Positions 36,758 to 45,622 of a DNA stretch of 64,000 nucleotides are shown here, one piece after another. Source of the DNA: Citreicoccus inhibens (GTDB lineage: Bacteria; Myxococcota; Myxococcia; Myxococcales; Myxococcaceae); contig NZ_JAHNZT010000010.1 of assembly GCF_019039035.1 (NCBI RefSeq), positions 62,001-126,000 on the forward strand, in the 5' to 3' direction. The position numbers were made by a program, and so were the translations under genes. The notes beneath the pieces were generated by a model. That model saw only the letters and a list, made by a program, of their open reading frames with translations, did no database searches and had not been told where the DNA came from. How positions within the stretch are numbered: the stretch's first letter is position 1; each line of letters begins with the position of its first letter.

Positions 36758-39700
36758 ATGCGCCACTTGAGGTCAGCAGCGTGTTGTCTTGTCCTGATGT
36801 TGTCAGCCACAGGGCAGGCCCTTCAGCAGCCCCAACCCTCTCAACAGAGTGCCCTGGCTCCGAAGGCCTTCTACAAGCCAGAGCTCTCCCTCCCCGTACA
36901 GAACATGCCGTTGCAGAAGGCCCGCGCGCTGATGCCGACGCTGGGCGCGGACGCCTGGTCGGAGTTCTTCGCGCGCAACGGCAGCGGGTTCAATGTCTAT
37001 CTGGATCCGCGCACGGGCACGCCCACGGGCATCCAGGGCTCCGTGCCGCTCATCCCGGGTGACGGATTCAACAACCGCGTGTCGCTGGAGGCGGTGCGCG
37101 AGGAGATTGGCCGCTCGGTGGGTGGAGTGGATGAGTCGGTGGTGGCGGACCTGGTCTTCAAGTTCATCGCGGACAACCAGGCCGCGATCGGCGTGGACCT
37201 GCTCCAGCTCGGCTCGCCCCGCGTGACGCAGGTGGCGCCGCACCTGTGGCAGGTGCACATCCCGCAGGTGCTCAACGGCGTGCCCGTGCGCGACGCGCGC
37301 GTGGCGGCGACCATCAGCCACGGCAACCTCATCCTCCTGGGCACCGAGTCCTGGAAGAACGCGCGCATCGACACGAAGCCCGCGGTGGCCTCGGGCGAGG
37401 CGCTGACGGCGGGCAACACGTTCGTGGGCCGGCAGCTGGCGCCCAACAGCCTCTGGCAGCAGCCCACGCTGGAGATCGCCCCGTTCTCGAAGGACGGCGC
37501 GGCGTTTGGCGAGGGATATGGCCACCTGCTCGTGTGGAGCTATGGCTTCCAGAGCCCCGGTGAGTCGGAGCGCTGGAAGGTGACGGTGGATGCGCAGACG
37601 GGCGAGGTGCTCGCGCTCGAGGACGCCAACCACTACTTCGATGCCAGCATGAAGGGCGGCGTCTATCCGTCCACCAACATCGGGGTGTGCGCGTCCAACG
37701 GCACGTGCGGCACCATGCAGCCCGGCACGCCGATGCCGTGGGCGGACACGGGCTTCGCGTCGCCGAACAACTACACGGACGGCTCCGGCATCTACAACTA
37801 CAGCTCCGGAACGCTGTCGACCACGTTGTCGGGCAAGTACGTGAAGATCTCCGACGCGTGCGGCGCCTTCAGCGCCACGTCCACCACGGGCAGCCTGGAC
37901 CTGGGCGGCGTCAACAACGACCACGACTGCGTGGTGCCGGCCGGCACGTCCGCGGGCAACACCGCGGCCACCCGCTCCAGCTTCTACGAGCTGAACAAGA
38001 TCAAGGAAGTGGCGCGCGGCTGGCTGCCCACCAACACGTGGCTGCAGGGGCAGATCACCGCCAACGTGAACATCAACAGCACGTGCAACGCGTTCTGGAA
38101 CGGCACGACGGTCAACTTCTACCGCAGCGGCGGTGGCTGCCGGAACACGGGCGAAATTGGCGCCGTCTTCGATCACGAGTGGGGCCACGGCATCGACAAC
38201 TTCGACGCCAACGGCACGCTCAGCAACTCGAGCGAAGGCTACGCGGACATCGCGGCCATCTACCGGTTGCAGACCTCGTGCGTGGGCTACGGCTTCTTCC
38301 AGACGTCCAACCCGGGCTGCGGCATGACGCCGGACGGAACGGGCTACAACCAGCAGGAGTCGCAGGTCGCGGGGCAGTCCTGGTGCAACCTGCGCTGCTC
38401 CGGCGTGCGCGACGCGGACTGGGCCGCCAGCGCGCCCAACGTCCCGGCCACCCCGCAGAACTTCGTGTGCCCCATGTGCAGCTCCGGCACGGGCCCCTGC
38501 GGCAAGCAGGTGCACTGCGCCGCCTCGCCCGTGCGTCAGGCCGCGTGGGACCTCGTGACGCGCGACCTGGCGGGCGCGCCGTTCAACTACGACTCCAACA
38601 CCGCCTTCATGGTGGGCAACAAGCTGTTCTACCAGGGCAGCGGCAACGTGGGCACGTGGCACGCGTGCAACTGCACCGCCGGCACGTCCGACGGCTGCGG
38701 CGCGACCAACGGCTACATGCAGTGGCTGGCCGCAGATGACGACAACGGCAACCTGGCCGACGGCACCCCGCACATGACGGCCATCTACGCCGCCTACAAC
38801 CGCCACAACATCGCGTGCGCCACGCCCGCGCCGGTGAACGCCGGCTGCTCCGCCGGTCCGAGCAGCGCGCCCACCGCGACCGTCACGCCGGGCGACAGCC
38901 AGGTGGGCGTCAACTGGACGAGCGTCCCGGGCGCCAGCGAGTACTGGGTGATGAAGACGGAGGGCTTCGCGGGCTGCGACTTCGGCAAGGCGCGCGTGGC
39001 CACCGTCTCGGGCACCAGCTACAACGACCCGGAGGTCGCCAACGGCCGGCAGTACTGCTACTCGGTCGTCGCGGCCAGCTCCAACGCTTGCTACAGCACG
39101 GCCAGCGCCTGCGTGTGCACCACGCCGGTGTGCGCCGCGCCGACGGTCCCCGCGCTCGCGACGCCGGGCGATGGGGCCACCGCGGTGGAGCTGTCGCCCG
39201 CGCTGGACTGGGCGGATGTCTCCGGGGCCTCGGGTTACGAGGTCGAGGTGGCGACCGACTCGGCGTTCAGCAACAAGGTGGCCTCGGCCAACTCGCTGGT
39301 GAGCAGCAACTGGACGGTGACGACGTCGCTGACGGCGAACACGGTGTACTACTGGCACGCGCGCGCGGCCAACTCGTGCGGTGGCACGAGCTCCTGGTCC
39401 GCGACCCGCACGTTCACCACGCGCGGCTGCATCACGCTGGGGGCGCCCACGCTCTCCAGCCCCGCCAGCGGCGCGACGGGGGTGTCCCTCAACGCGGCGC
39501 TCGACTGGAGCGACGTGACGAGCGCGTCCACCTACGACGTCGAGCTGTCCACCGACCCGAGCTTCTCGCCGGTGGCCCGCTCCGCCAGCAGCCTGAGCAC
39601 CAGCGCGTGGAACGTGACGCCGGCGCTCTCCAACCTCACCACCTACTACTGGCACGCGCGCGCCAAGGACAGCTGTGGCGCGGGTCCGTGGAGCGCCGCG

Positions 39701-40324
39701 TCCAGCTTCACCACGACGAACATCTGCACCCCGGTGGCCGCCGCGTACAACAGCACGCTGAAGGCCCCGGCCTGCGGCGCGGTGTGTGGCTGCGACACGG
39801 GCACCACGCTCATCAACGGCCGTGGCACGCTGTCCGGCGGCATCGAGCCCAACCAGCCCAACACGCTGGGCGCCTCGTGCGCGGACGGCACCTCCGGCAC
39901 GTACCACTCCGACGAGAGCATCGACCGCATCTCGCTCAAGAGCGTGGACGAGGGCACCATCACCCCGGGCAAGCAGGTCAAGGTGGACGTCACCGTCTAC
40001 TGCTGGGGCACGTCGGACGCGTTGGACCTGTACTACACGACGAACGCCACCACGGCGCCCACGTGGACCACGCTGACCACGAACCTGGCCTGCACCGCCG
40101 CGGGGCTCACGACGTTCTCGTACACGCTGACGGTGGGCGCCAACACCGGCAACCACGCGGTGCGTGCGCAGTTCCGCTACGGCGGCACGGCGACGAGCGC
40201 GTGCGTGTCCGGCAGCTACAACGACCGCGACGACCTGGTGTTCAACGTCTCGTCGGCGGTCGCCAAGGCGAACGGGAAGGCGTCCCAGACGAAGCAGGGC
40301 CGCGCGACCCCGACGGCGCGCTGA
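36758..40324 (+). CDS. Secreted zinc metallopeptidase with FN3 repeats and shared C-terminal domain
   Basis: A 1188-residue secreted protease. The signal peptide is MRHLRSAACCLVLMLSATGQA. The propeptide has FTP/PepSY-like traits (about 60-290). The catalytic core has H473-E-W-G-H477 (FDHEWGHGID) with Glu493 in NSSEGYADI as the likely third zinc ligand, a gluzincin arrangement similar to thermolysin/M36 types. Many cysteines fill the catalytic part. Three fibronectin-III-like repeats follow (about 704-985). The last 170 residues (about 995-1167) form a separate domain that reappears at the end of the M28 peptidase at 43524. ATG 36758 has GGAGA six bases upstream; GTG 36746 is an alternative. 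It is probably used in prey or protein digestion. Confidence 0.86.
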   Translation: MRHLRSAACCLVLMLSATGQALQQPQPSQQSALAPKAFYKPELSLPVQNMPLQKARALMPTLGADAWSEFFARNGSGFNVYLDPRTGTPTGIQGSVPLIPGDGFNNRVSLEAVREEIGRSVGGVDESVVADLVFKFIADNQAAIGVDLLQLGSPRVTQVAPHLWQVHIPQVLNGVPVRDARVAATISHGNLILLGTESWKNARIDTKPAVASGEALTAGNTFVGRQLAPNSLWQQPTLEIAPFSKDGAAFGEGYGHLLVWSYGFQSPGESERWKVTVDAQTGEVLALEDANHYFDASMKGGVYPSTNIGVCASNGTCGTMQPGTPMPWADTGFASPNNYTDGSGIYNYSSGTLSTTLSGKYVKISDACGAFSATSTTGSLDLGGVNNDHDCVVPAGTSAGNTAATRSSFYELNKIKEVARGWLPTNTWLQGQITANVNINSTCNAFWNGTTVNFYRSGGGCRNTGEIGAVFDHEWGHGIDNFDANGTLSNSSEGYADIAAIYRLQTSCVGYGFFQTSNPGCGMTPDGTGYNQQESQVAGQSWCNLRCSGVRDADWAASAPNVPATPQNFVCPMCSSGTGPCGKQVHCAASPVRQAAWDLVTRDLAGAPFNYDSNTAFMVGNKLFYQGSGNVGTWHACNCTAGTSDGCGATNGYMQWLAADDDNGNLADGTPHMTAIYAAYNRHNIACATPAPVNAGCSAGPSSAPTATVTPGDSQVGVNWTSVPGASEYWVMKTEGFAGCDFGKARVATVSGTSYNDPEVANGRQYCYSVVAASSNACYSTASACVCTTPVCAAPTVPALATPGDGATAVELSPALDWADVSGASGYEVEVATDSAFSNKVASANSLVSSNWTVTTSLTANTVYYWHARAANSCGGTSSWSATRTFTTRGCITLGAPTLSSPASGATGVSLNAALDWSDVTSASTYDVELSTDPSFSPVARSASSLSTSAWNVTPALSNLTTYYWHARAKDSCGAGPWSAASSFTTTNICTPVAAAYNSTLKAPACGAVCGCDTGTTLINGRGTLSGGIEPNQPNTLGASCADGTSGTYHSDESIDRISLKSVDEGTITPGKQVKVDVTVYCWGTSDALDLYYTTNATTAPTWTTLTTNLACTAAGLTTFSYTLTVGANTGNHAVRAQFRYGGTATSACVSGSYNDRDDLVFNVSSAVAKANGKASQTKQGRATPTAR

Positions 40325-40367
40325 GGCTCCAGGCCCCGGAGCGCGGCCCCGCTCCGGAGCCTGAGCC
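40325..40367 (+). terminator. GC-rich hairpin after the metallopeptidase gene
   Basis: Three matched blocks pair: 40325-40329 with 40363-40367, AGG with CCT, and the 8-bp CCGGAGCG with CGCTCCGG. There is no T-run, so termination may be weak or Rho-dependent. Confidence 0.5.
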
Positions 40368-40386
40368 GCAGGGCCCGTGACACCGA

Positions 40387-40414
40387 GGGGCTCCTGGCAT
40401 GCGCCAGGAGCCCC
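40387..40414. terminator. Perfect 12-bp hairpin between convergent genes
   Basis: 40387-40398 pairs with 40403-40414 (GGGGCTCCTGGC and its complement), loop ATGC. It lies between the convergent peptidase and VOC genes and can act on both strands; only a short pyrimidine tract follows. Confidence 0.6.
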
Positions 40415-40434
40415 TCTCCCGTTCATCGAGCAGC

Positions 40435-40839
40435 CTAGAGCGCCCGCAGGACGACGGACGGGGCCGAGCGCTCCGCGGGGCCGTGGAACACCGTCTCGAT
40501 GTTGTTGCCGTCCGGATCCAACACGAACGCGGCGTAGTAACCCGGGTGGTACTTGCGCTCGCCAGGGGCACCGTTGTCGCGGCCCCCCGCGGCCAGGGCC
40601 ACCTGGTGGAAGCGGTGCACCGTCTCGCGGTCCGGCGCCTGGAGCGCCAGGTGGATGCGCGACGGCGTTCCCTCCGACGTGACGTAGAACTCATCCGTGT
40701 TGAAGAACGTGGGCCCCTCGCGCTGGAGGGTCAGCCCGAAGACCTCCATCACCGCGCGATAGAACCGCCGACTGGCCTCCAGGTCCTTCACCTGGATGTG
40801 CACGTGATCGAACAACCGGCCTCTGTGGAACTCCATCAT
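40435..40839 (-). CDS. VOC-family (glyoxalase/dioxygenase fold) protein
   Basis: A 134-residue protein of the vicinal oxygen chelate superfamily. FDHVHIQVKDLEASRRFYRAV carries the first metal-binding His, IHLALQAPD the second, and YYAAFVLDPDGNNIETVFHG the terminal Glu. The VOC module occurs in glyoxalases, dioxygenases and antibiotic-resistance proteins, so the substrate is open; at one domain it probably works as a dimer. ATG 40839 has AGGGG six bases upstream and is preferred to the start at 40863. Confidence 0.85.
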   Translation of the reverse strand: MMEFHRGRLFDHVHIQVKDLEASRRFYRAVMEVFGLTLQREGPTFFNTDEFYVTSEGTPSRIHLALQAPDRETVHRFHQVALAAGGRDNGAPGERKYHPGYYAAFVLDPDGNNIETVFHGPAERSAPSVVLRAL

Positions 40840-41001
40840 CGCTCGCCCCTGGGAACGAAACATCCGTTCAGTTCGCTTGCGGGGCTACCTTGCCGACCGC
40901 ACGGGTCCCGGGCAACCGGAAAGATGCGGCGCCGAGGCGCGCTGGGCAGCGCGCGCGCCACCGTGCTGTAGTCGCGCCACCCCTCACGCCAGGACACTCC
41001 G

Positions 41002-42327
41002 GTGATGCCACGTCGTCCCGTCGCGATGCTGATGGCCGTCATGTCCCTCTGCGCGCTCCCCGCCTTCGCGGGAGAGACGCCCGCGCCGCCTCCCGCGCTC
41101 GGGGCGTTGGACGCGCTGTACCCGGACCTGGACAAGCTCTACCGCGAGTTGCACCAGGCGCCGGAGCTGTCGCGGCAGGAGGAGAAGACGGCGGCGAAGC
41201 TCGCGGCGAGGCTGCGCGCGCTGGGCTACGACGTGACGACGCAGGTGGGGGGCCACGGCGTGGTGGCGCTGTTGCGCAACGGCGCGGGCCCCACGGTGAT
41301 GCTGCGCACGGAGATGGACGGGCTGCCCGTGGAGGAGAAGACGGGGTTGCCGTACGCGAGCAAGGTGACGGCGGTGGACGATGGCGGGCAGCGCGTCTCG
41401 GTGATGCACGCCTGCGGCCATGACGTGCACATGACGTCGTGGATGGGCACGGCGATGCTGCTTGGACGCGCGCGCGGCCAGTGGCGCGGCACGGTGATGC
41501 TCGTGGCGCAGCCCGCAGAGGAGCAGGGCTCGGGCGCGCGGCAGATGTTGGAGGCAGGCCTGTTCCAGCGCTTCCCCAAGCCGGACTTCGCGGTGGCCCT
41601 GCACGACAGCGGCACCGCCGAGGCGGGCACGGTGGAGTACACGCCGGGCTTCGCGCTCGCGAGCGTGGACTCGGTGGACGTCACGCTCTTTGGCAAGGGC
41701 GGCCACGGCGCGTACCCGCAGACGACGGTGGATCCGGTGGTGATGGCGGCGCGCACGGTGCTCGCGCTCCAGACGCTGGTGAGTCGCGAGAAGGACCCGC
41801 TGGAGCCCGCGGTGGTGACGGTGGGCTCCATCCACGGCGGCACCAAGCACAACATCATCCCCGACGAGGTGCGGCTCCAGCTCACCGTCCGCTCGTACAA
41901 GCCCGAGGTGCGCAAGCGGCTGCTCGAGGGAATCGAGCGCATCGTCAAGGCCGAGGCCCTCGCCTCCAACGCGCCACGTCCGCCCACCATCGCCGTCACC
42001 GAGGGCACGCCGGCCACCTACAACGAGCCCGCGCTCACCCAGCGGCTCGTCTCCGCCCTGGCGCGTGCGCTGGGTGACAAGAACCTGCGCGCGGCGCCCC
42101 CCGTCATGGGTGGAGAGGACTTCTCCGAGTACGGCCGGATGGGCATCCCCGCCACGCTGCTGTGGCTCGGCGCGGTGGAGCCGCAGCGCTACGCACAGGC
42201 CAAGCAATCGGGAGAGCCGCTCCCCTCCTTGCACTCCGCCACCTTCGCGCCGGACCGTGAGCGCACCCTGCGAACCGGCGTTTCGGCCCTCACCACCGCC
42301 GCGCTGGAGCTGCTCGGACGGCCGTGA
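41002..42327 (+). CDS. M20-family amidohydrolase (exported)
   Basis: A 441-residue zinc amidohydrolase of peptidase family M20D, similar to indole-acetyl-amino-acid hydrolases and hippurate hydrolases. The signal peptide is MPRRPVAMLMAVMSLCALPAFA, so it is exported to the periplasm or beyond. Metal ligands are visible in HACGHDVH, PAEEQGSGAR and HDSG, and the lid domain has GKGGHGAYPQTTVDP. HNIIPDEVRL and VMGGEDFSEY complete the catalytic domain. It probably releases amino acids from N-acyl amino acids or peptides. The start is GTG 41002 or ATG 41005, with AGGA seven bases before the former. Confidence 0.88.
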   Translation: MMPRRPVAMLMAVMSLCALPAFAGETPAPPPALGALDALYPDLDKLYRELHQAPELSRQEEKTAAKLAARLRALGYDVTTQVGGHGVVALLRNGAGPTVMLRTEMDGLPVEEKTGLPYASKVTAVDDGGQRVSVMHACGHDVHMTSWMGTAMLLGRARGQWRGTVMLVAQPAEEQGSGARQMLEAGLFQRFPKPDFAVALHDSGTAEAGTVEYTPGFALASVDSVDVTLFGKGGHGAYPQTTVDPVVMAARTVLALQTLVSREKDPLEPAVVTVGSIHGGTKHNIIPDEVRLQLTVRSYKPEVRKRLLEGIERIVKAEALASNAPRPPTIAVTEGTPATYNEPALTQRLVSALARALGDKNLRAAPPVMGGEDFSEYGRMGIPATLLWLGAVEPQRYAQAKQSGEPLPSLHSATFAPDRERTLRTGVSALTTAALELLGRP

Positions 42328-42520
42328 ACCGGCGCGTCAGTGTCCGCCACCTCACGCGAAGAGAGCAGCAAAACGCGCTTCTCGCGCCATGTCCGCCCGG
42401 CAAAACATGAAAACCACGGACTCACGGGCCGCGGCGTCATTCCAGACGCAACGGCGCGTTTGCCCTCTGCGATAATGGGAGACGGACTTCTCGTGTGTTG
42501 AGCCAACGGAGGGCGGGCCG

Positions 42521-42826
42521 ATGTGGGTTGAGATCATCGTCATGCCTCGGGACGTTGTAGGCGCGAGCGCGGCTGTGAAGAAGGCAGCGAAGTCCCTGGA
42601 CCGCCGGGCGGTGTACGAGCGGGGCGTGCAAGAGAGCCAACGATTCCGCGAGTCCCTGGTGGGCTATCTGGACGCACAGGGCCTGGCGGGAGGGGTGAAG
42701 TGGATGAGTGAGCCCGGCTCACTGCCGCAGGTGACGCTCGTCGCCAGCCCCACCGTGTTGGAGCAGCTTCGCCATGCGCCCCAGTTCGAAGCGGGCATGA
42801 CCATGCCCCTCGAGATGCTCCTGTAG
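42521..42826 (+). CDS. Small hypothetical protein
   Basis: A 101-residue soluble protein. It begins MWVEIIVMPRD and contains a helix rich in Lys/Arg/Ala (ASAAVKKAAKSLDRRAVYER) and a C-terminal half with PQVTLVASPTVLEQLRHAP, an alternating pattern that suggests a small alpha/beta fold. No family is recognised. GGAGGG precedes the ATG at a suitable distance. The next small gene starts 13 bases after its stop, so the two are probably one unit. Confidence 0.65.
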   Translation: MWVEIIVMPRDVVGASAAVKKAAKSLDRRAVYERGVQESQRFRESLVGYLDAQGLAGGVKWMSEPGSLPQVTLVASPTVLEQLRHAPQFEAGMTMPLEMLL

Positions 42827-42839
42827 TCCTCCCCCTGGC

Positions 42840-43106
42840 ATGCCCAACCTCTACAAGCGCATCGAGGTCATCCGCCGCACGCCCAATCGCGAGCTGATCA
42901 TCTATCGGTGCCTGGAAGTGTTGGGCCAGGGCGGCTACGTGGTACAGAGCGCGGACCGGCTGCGCGAGCCCTTCAGTCAGAAGGACCGCGATGTGCTGGA
43001 GCGCCAGTTCTGGGAGTTGCTCTCCGAGACGCCTCCCGAAGAGCGCTCCGCGCCGCATGCGACGCTGGAGCAGGCCATCGCGGCGTTCGAGTCGGAATTC
43101 GCGTAG
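42840..43106 (+). CDS. Small hypothetical protein
   Basis: An 88-residue acidic protein, MPNLYKRIEVIRRTPNRELI onward, with a strand-strand-helix-helix outline and a Glu-rich C terminus (LEQAIAAFESEFA). No family is recognised. No Shine-Dalgarno precedes the ATG, so it may depend on translation of the gene upstream, 13 bases away. The role is unknown. Confidence 0.62.
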   Translation: MPNLYKRIEVIRRTPNRELIIYRCLEVLGQGGYVVQSADRLREPFSQKDRDVLERQFWELLSETPPEERSAPHATLEQAIAAFESEFA

Positions 43107-43523
43107 CCCATCGCTGAGCGCATGGCCGTGAGCGCCTCACCGGCGCTCTGACGCAGCCGTTCACCTCGGTGCGTCATGCGCAACGGTCGCGCCGCGAACA
43201 GCTCCCCCCAACACACGACCTACACGTCTCACCTCGCGAGCATCGTCAGATTTTCCATGCTTCGCTGTTATCGCGCGCTTGACGTGCATATCTCGTATTA
43301 CACAGGATGCGCCACCCGCGGTGCCTGACGCCCTCTTGGGTCATGCACGGATGCGGGGCACTTGTGTCGTGCCGAAAACAGGGGGCTTCGCGCGGGGTCG
43401 GGCCGGGGGTGCGCGCGGGTAGCGCCGTTGAATCCGCCACACCGGGCACGCAGTCTCCCTGCGCTTCGGGGTCCACCCGTCCGCACAGGGCTCACGCGGG
43501 TTCAACCCGCACCGGAGGGGTTC
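43107..43523. other. Intergenic region upstream of the M28 peptidase gene
   Basis: A 417-base gap. No coding frame is convincing, although the frame of the peptidase stays open back to 43362. An AT-rich island at 43240-43310 contains TTGACG and TATTACACA in a region likely to be the promoter, but no correctly spaced -35/-10 pair can be set. GGAGGGG just before 43524 is a strong ribosome site. Confidence 0.5.
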
Positions 43524-45542
43524 ATGTACTGGAAGAGGCTGGCGGCCGTCGCCACGCTGCTCTGCTGCACCACGACGTCCGCCTGGGCAGCCGACCGCGA
43601 GGTCTGGGTCACGCTCGGCACGGACACCGTGAGCGAGGTCCAAGCGGCACTGAAGGACTCGGGCGCGGGCGTGGAGGGCCGCGAACAGAACGGCATCCAC
43701 GTGCTCAAGGTCCACGAGTCGCAGCTCGTCGTCATCGCGCGCGTGATGCACGACCGCTTCAACCGCTGCGGCGGCTTCGTGACGCACGACACGCAAGAGC
43801 AGGCGAACGCGGAGCTGCGCTCCACGCCCACCTCGCTGGCGACCGCGGTGGCCTACACCATCGACAACGCCGCGGTGGTCAACTCGCTCGTCGGCGGCCT
43901 GAGCGAGTCCACCCTGCGCGGCACCATCAGCTCGCTGGCGAGCTTCACCAACCGCTACTACACGTCCCAGACGGGCGTGGACGCGGCCAACTGGCTGAAG
44001 ACCGAGTGGACCAACATCGCGGCGGGCCGCTCGGACATCTCCGTGCAGCTCTTCACACACTCCACCTGGGCCCAGCCCTCCGTCATCCTCACCATCACCG
44101 GCACCACGAGCCCCAGCGAAGTCGTCGTGCTCGGCGGCCACCTGGACTCCATCAACCTGAACAACACGGCGGGCGTCGCGCCCGGCGCGGACGATGATGC
44201 CTCCGGCGTCGCCACCCTCTCCGAGGTGCTCCGCGCGGTGGTGGCCAAGGGCTACAAGCCGGCCCGCACCGTGAAGCTCATGGGCTACTCCGGCGAGGAG
44301 GGCGGCCTCAAGGGCTCCAAGGAGATCGCCGCCGCGTACAAGACCGCGGGCACCAACGTCGTGGGCGCGCTCCAACTCGACATGGTCAACTACCGCGGCT
44401 CGTCGTGGGAGGTGACCATCGTCACCGACAACACCAACGCCGCGCAGAACACCTTCCTCACCAACCTCATCAACACGTACACGGGCTACACGTGGACCAA
44501 CATCACGTGCGGCTACGCGTGCTCGGACCACGCCTCGTGGACCAGCCAGGGCTACCCGGCGTCCATCCCGTTCGAGGCGCTGATGAGCGAGTACAACCCG
44601 TACATCCACACGGCCAATGACACGCTGGCCAACAGCAGCGGTGGCACGGCGGACAACGCCCTCAAGTTCGCGAAGATCGCCGCCGCGTACATGGCCGAGC
44701 TCGCCAAGGGCGTCGTCGGTGGCGGCGGCCCGCCGGACACCACGCCTCCCACCGTGTCGCTCACCGCGCCGACCGGCGGCACCGTCTCCGGTTCCGTGAC
44801 GCTGTCCGCGACGGCCAGCGACAACGTGGGCGTCAGCCGCGTGGACTTCCTCGTGGATGGCGCGGTGGTGAACTCGGACTTCTCCTCTCCGTACAGCTAC
44901 GCGTGGGACTCCACCACGGCCAGCAATGCCAGCCACACCGTCTCCGCCGTCGCGTATGACGGGGCGGGGAACTCCACGGCGAGCAGCGCCGTGACGGTGA
45001 CGGTGGCCAACACCGTCTTCACCGCCGTCTACAACGCCACGCTCAAGGCCCCCGCCTGCGCCAGCGTGGGCACCGCGTGCGACTCGGGCACGCTGCTCAC
45101 CGGCCGCGGCACCATGAGCCCCGCCGAGACCAACGCGCCCAACACCCTGGCGGGCTCCCCCTGCGCGGATGGCGCGTCCGGCACGTACCACGCGGATGAG
45201 TCCAACGACCGCATCAAGGTCAGCTCGGTGAACGGAACCGCGTTCGGCGCGGGCAAGCAGGTCAAGGTCGAGGCCACCGTGTGGGCCTACTCCTCGTACT
45301 CCTCTGACAAGTTGGATCTCTACTACGCGGCCAACGCGAACAGCCCCACGTGGACGCTCATCGGCACGCTGTCTCCCACCGTGGCCGGCGCGCAGACCTT
45401 GTCCGCGACGTACACGCTGCCCGCCGGTTCGCTCCAGGCCGTGCGCGCGCGCTTCCGCTACCAGGGCTCCGCCGCCGCGTGCGGCACGGGCTCGGTCTCG
45501 TACGACGACCAGGACGACCTCGTGTTCGCCGTGGGTCCGTGA
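43524..45542 (+). CDS. Secreted M28 aminopeptidase with Ig-like and shared C-terminal domains
   Basis: A 672-residue secreted zinc aminopeptidase similar to Vibrio/Aeromonas leucine aminopeptidase. The signal peptide is MYWKRLAAVATLLCCTTTSAWA. A propeptide is followed by the M28 core with its five metal ligands: His206 in GGHLDS, an Asp in GADDDASG (223-225), Glu258-Glu259 in YSGEEGG, Asp286 in QLDMVNY and His362 in YIHTANDT. An Ig-like module (about 405-495) follows. The last 170 residues (about 499-670) match the C-terminal domain of the 36758 metallopeptidase. ATG 43524 has GGAGGGG immediately upstream and sets the signal peptide; longer starts do not. It probably digests peptides outside the cell. 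Confidence 0.9.
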   Translation: MYWKRLAAVATLLCCTTTSAWAADREVWVTLGTDTVSEVQAALKDSGAGVEGREQNGIHVLKVHESQLVVIARVMHDRFNRCGGFVTHDTQEQANAELRSTPTSLATAVAYTIDNAAVVNSLVGGLSESTLRGTISSLASFTNRYYTSQTGVDAANWLKTEWTNIAAGRSDISVQLFTHSTWAQPSVILTITGTTSPSEVVVLGGHLDSINLNNTAGVAPGADDDASGVATLSEVLRAVVAKGYKPARTVKLMGYSGEEGGLKGSKEIAAAYKTAGTNVVGALQLDMVNYRGSSWEVTIVTDNTNAAQNTFLTNLINTYTGYTWTNITCGYACSDHASWTSQGYPASIPFEALMSEYNPYIHTANDTLANSSGGTADNALKFAKIAAAYMAELAKGVVGGGGPPDTTPPTVSLTAPTGGTVSGSVTLSATASDNVGVSRVDFLVDGAVVNSDFSSPYSYAWDSTTASNASHTVSAVAYDGAGNSTASSAVTVTVANTVFTAVYNATLKAPACASVGTACDSGTLLTGRGTMSPAETNAPNTLAGSPCADGASGTYHADESNDRIKVSSVNGTAFGAGKQVKVEATVWAYSSYSSDKLDLYYAANANSPTWTLIGTLSPTVAGAQTLSATYTLPAGSLQAVRARFRYQGSAAACGTGSVSYDDQDDLVFAVGP

Positions 45543-45556
45543 CGCACTGAGCGCTT

Positions 45557-45589
45557 GAGGGACGCGGGCGTCTCCCCACCGCGTCCCTC
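45557..45589 (+). terminator. Hairpin after the M28 peptidase gene
   Basis: A perfect 11-bp stem, GAGGGACGCGG at 45557-45567 with its complement at 45579-45589, 11-base loop. A C-rich rather than T-rich tail follows. Confidence 0.6.
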
Positions 45590-45622
45590 CCCGCGCCACG
45601 CTGGCACCCTCCCCGCCTTTCG

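Noticed and set aside
36803-40426. Minus-strand open frame of over 1200 codons antisense to the metallopeptidase
   Set aside because: It is Arg/Ala/Gly/His-rich without any motif, while the plus frame has a signal peptide, an HExxH site and FN3 repeats. Long antisense frames are expected at this GC content.
43270-43300. TTGACG and TATTAC as a sigma-70 promoter upstream of the M28 peptidase
   Set aside because: The spacing (11-14 bases) does not suit a -35/-10 pair; only the general AT-rich region was noted.
43341-45599. Minus-strand open frame of about 750 codons over the M28 peptidase
   Set aside because: It is a shadow of a high-GC gene; no motif, and the plus strand has all five zinc ligands.
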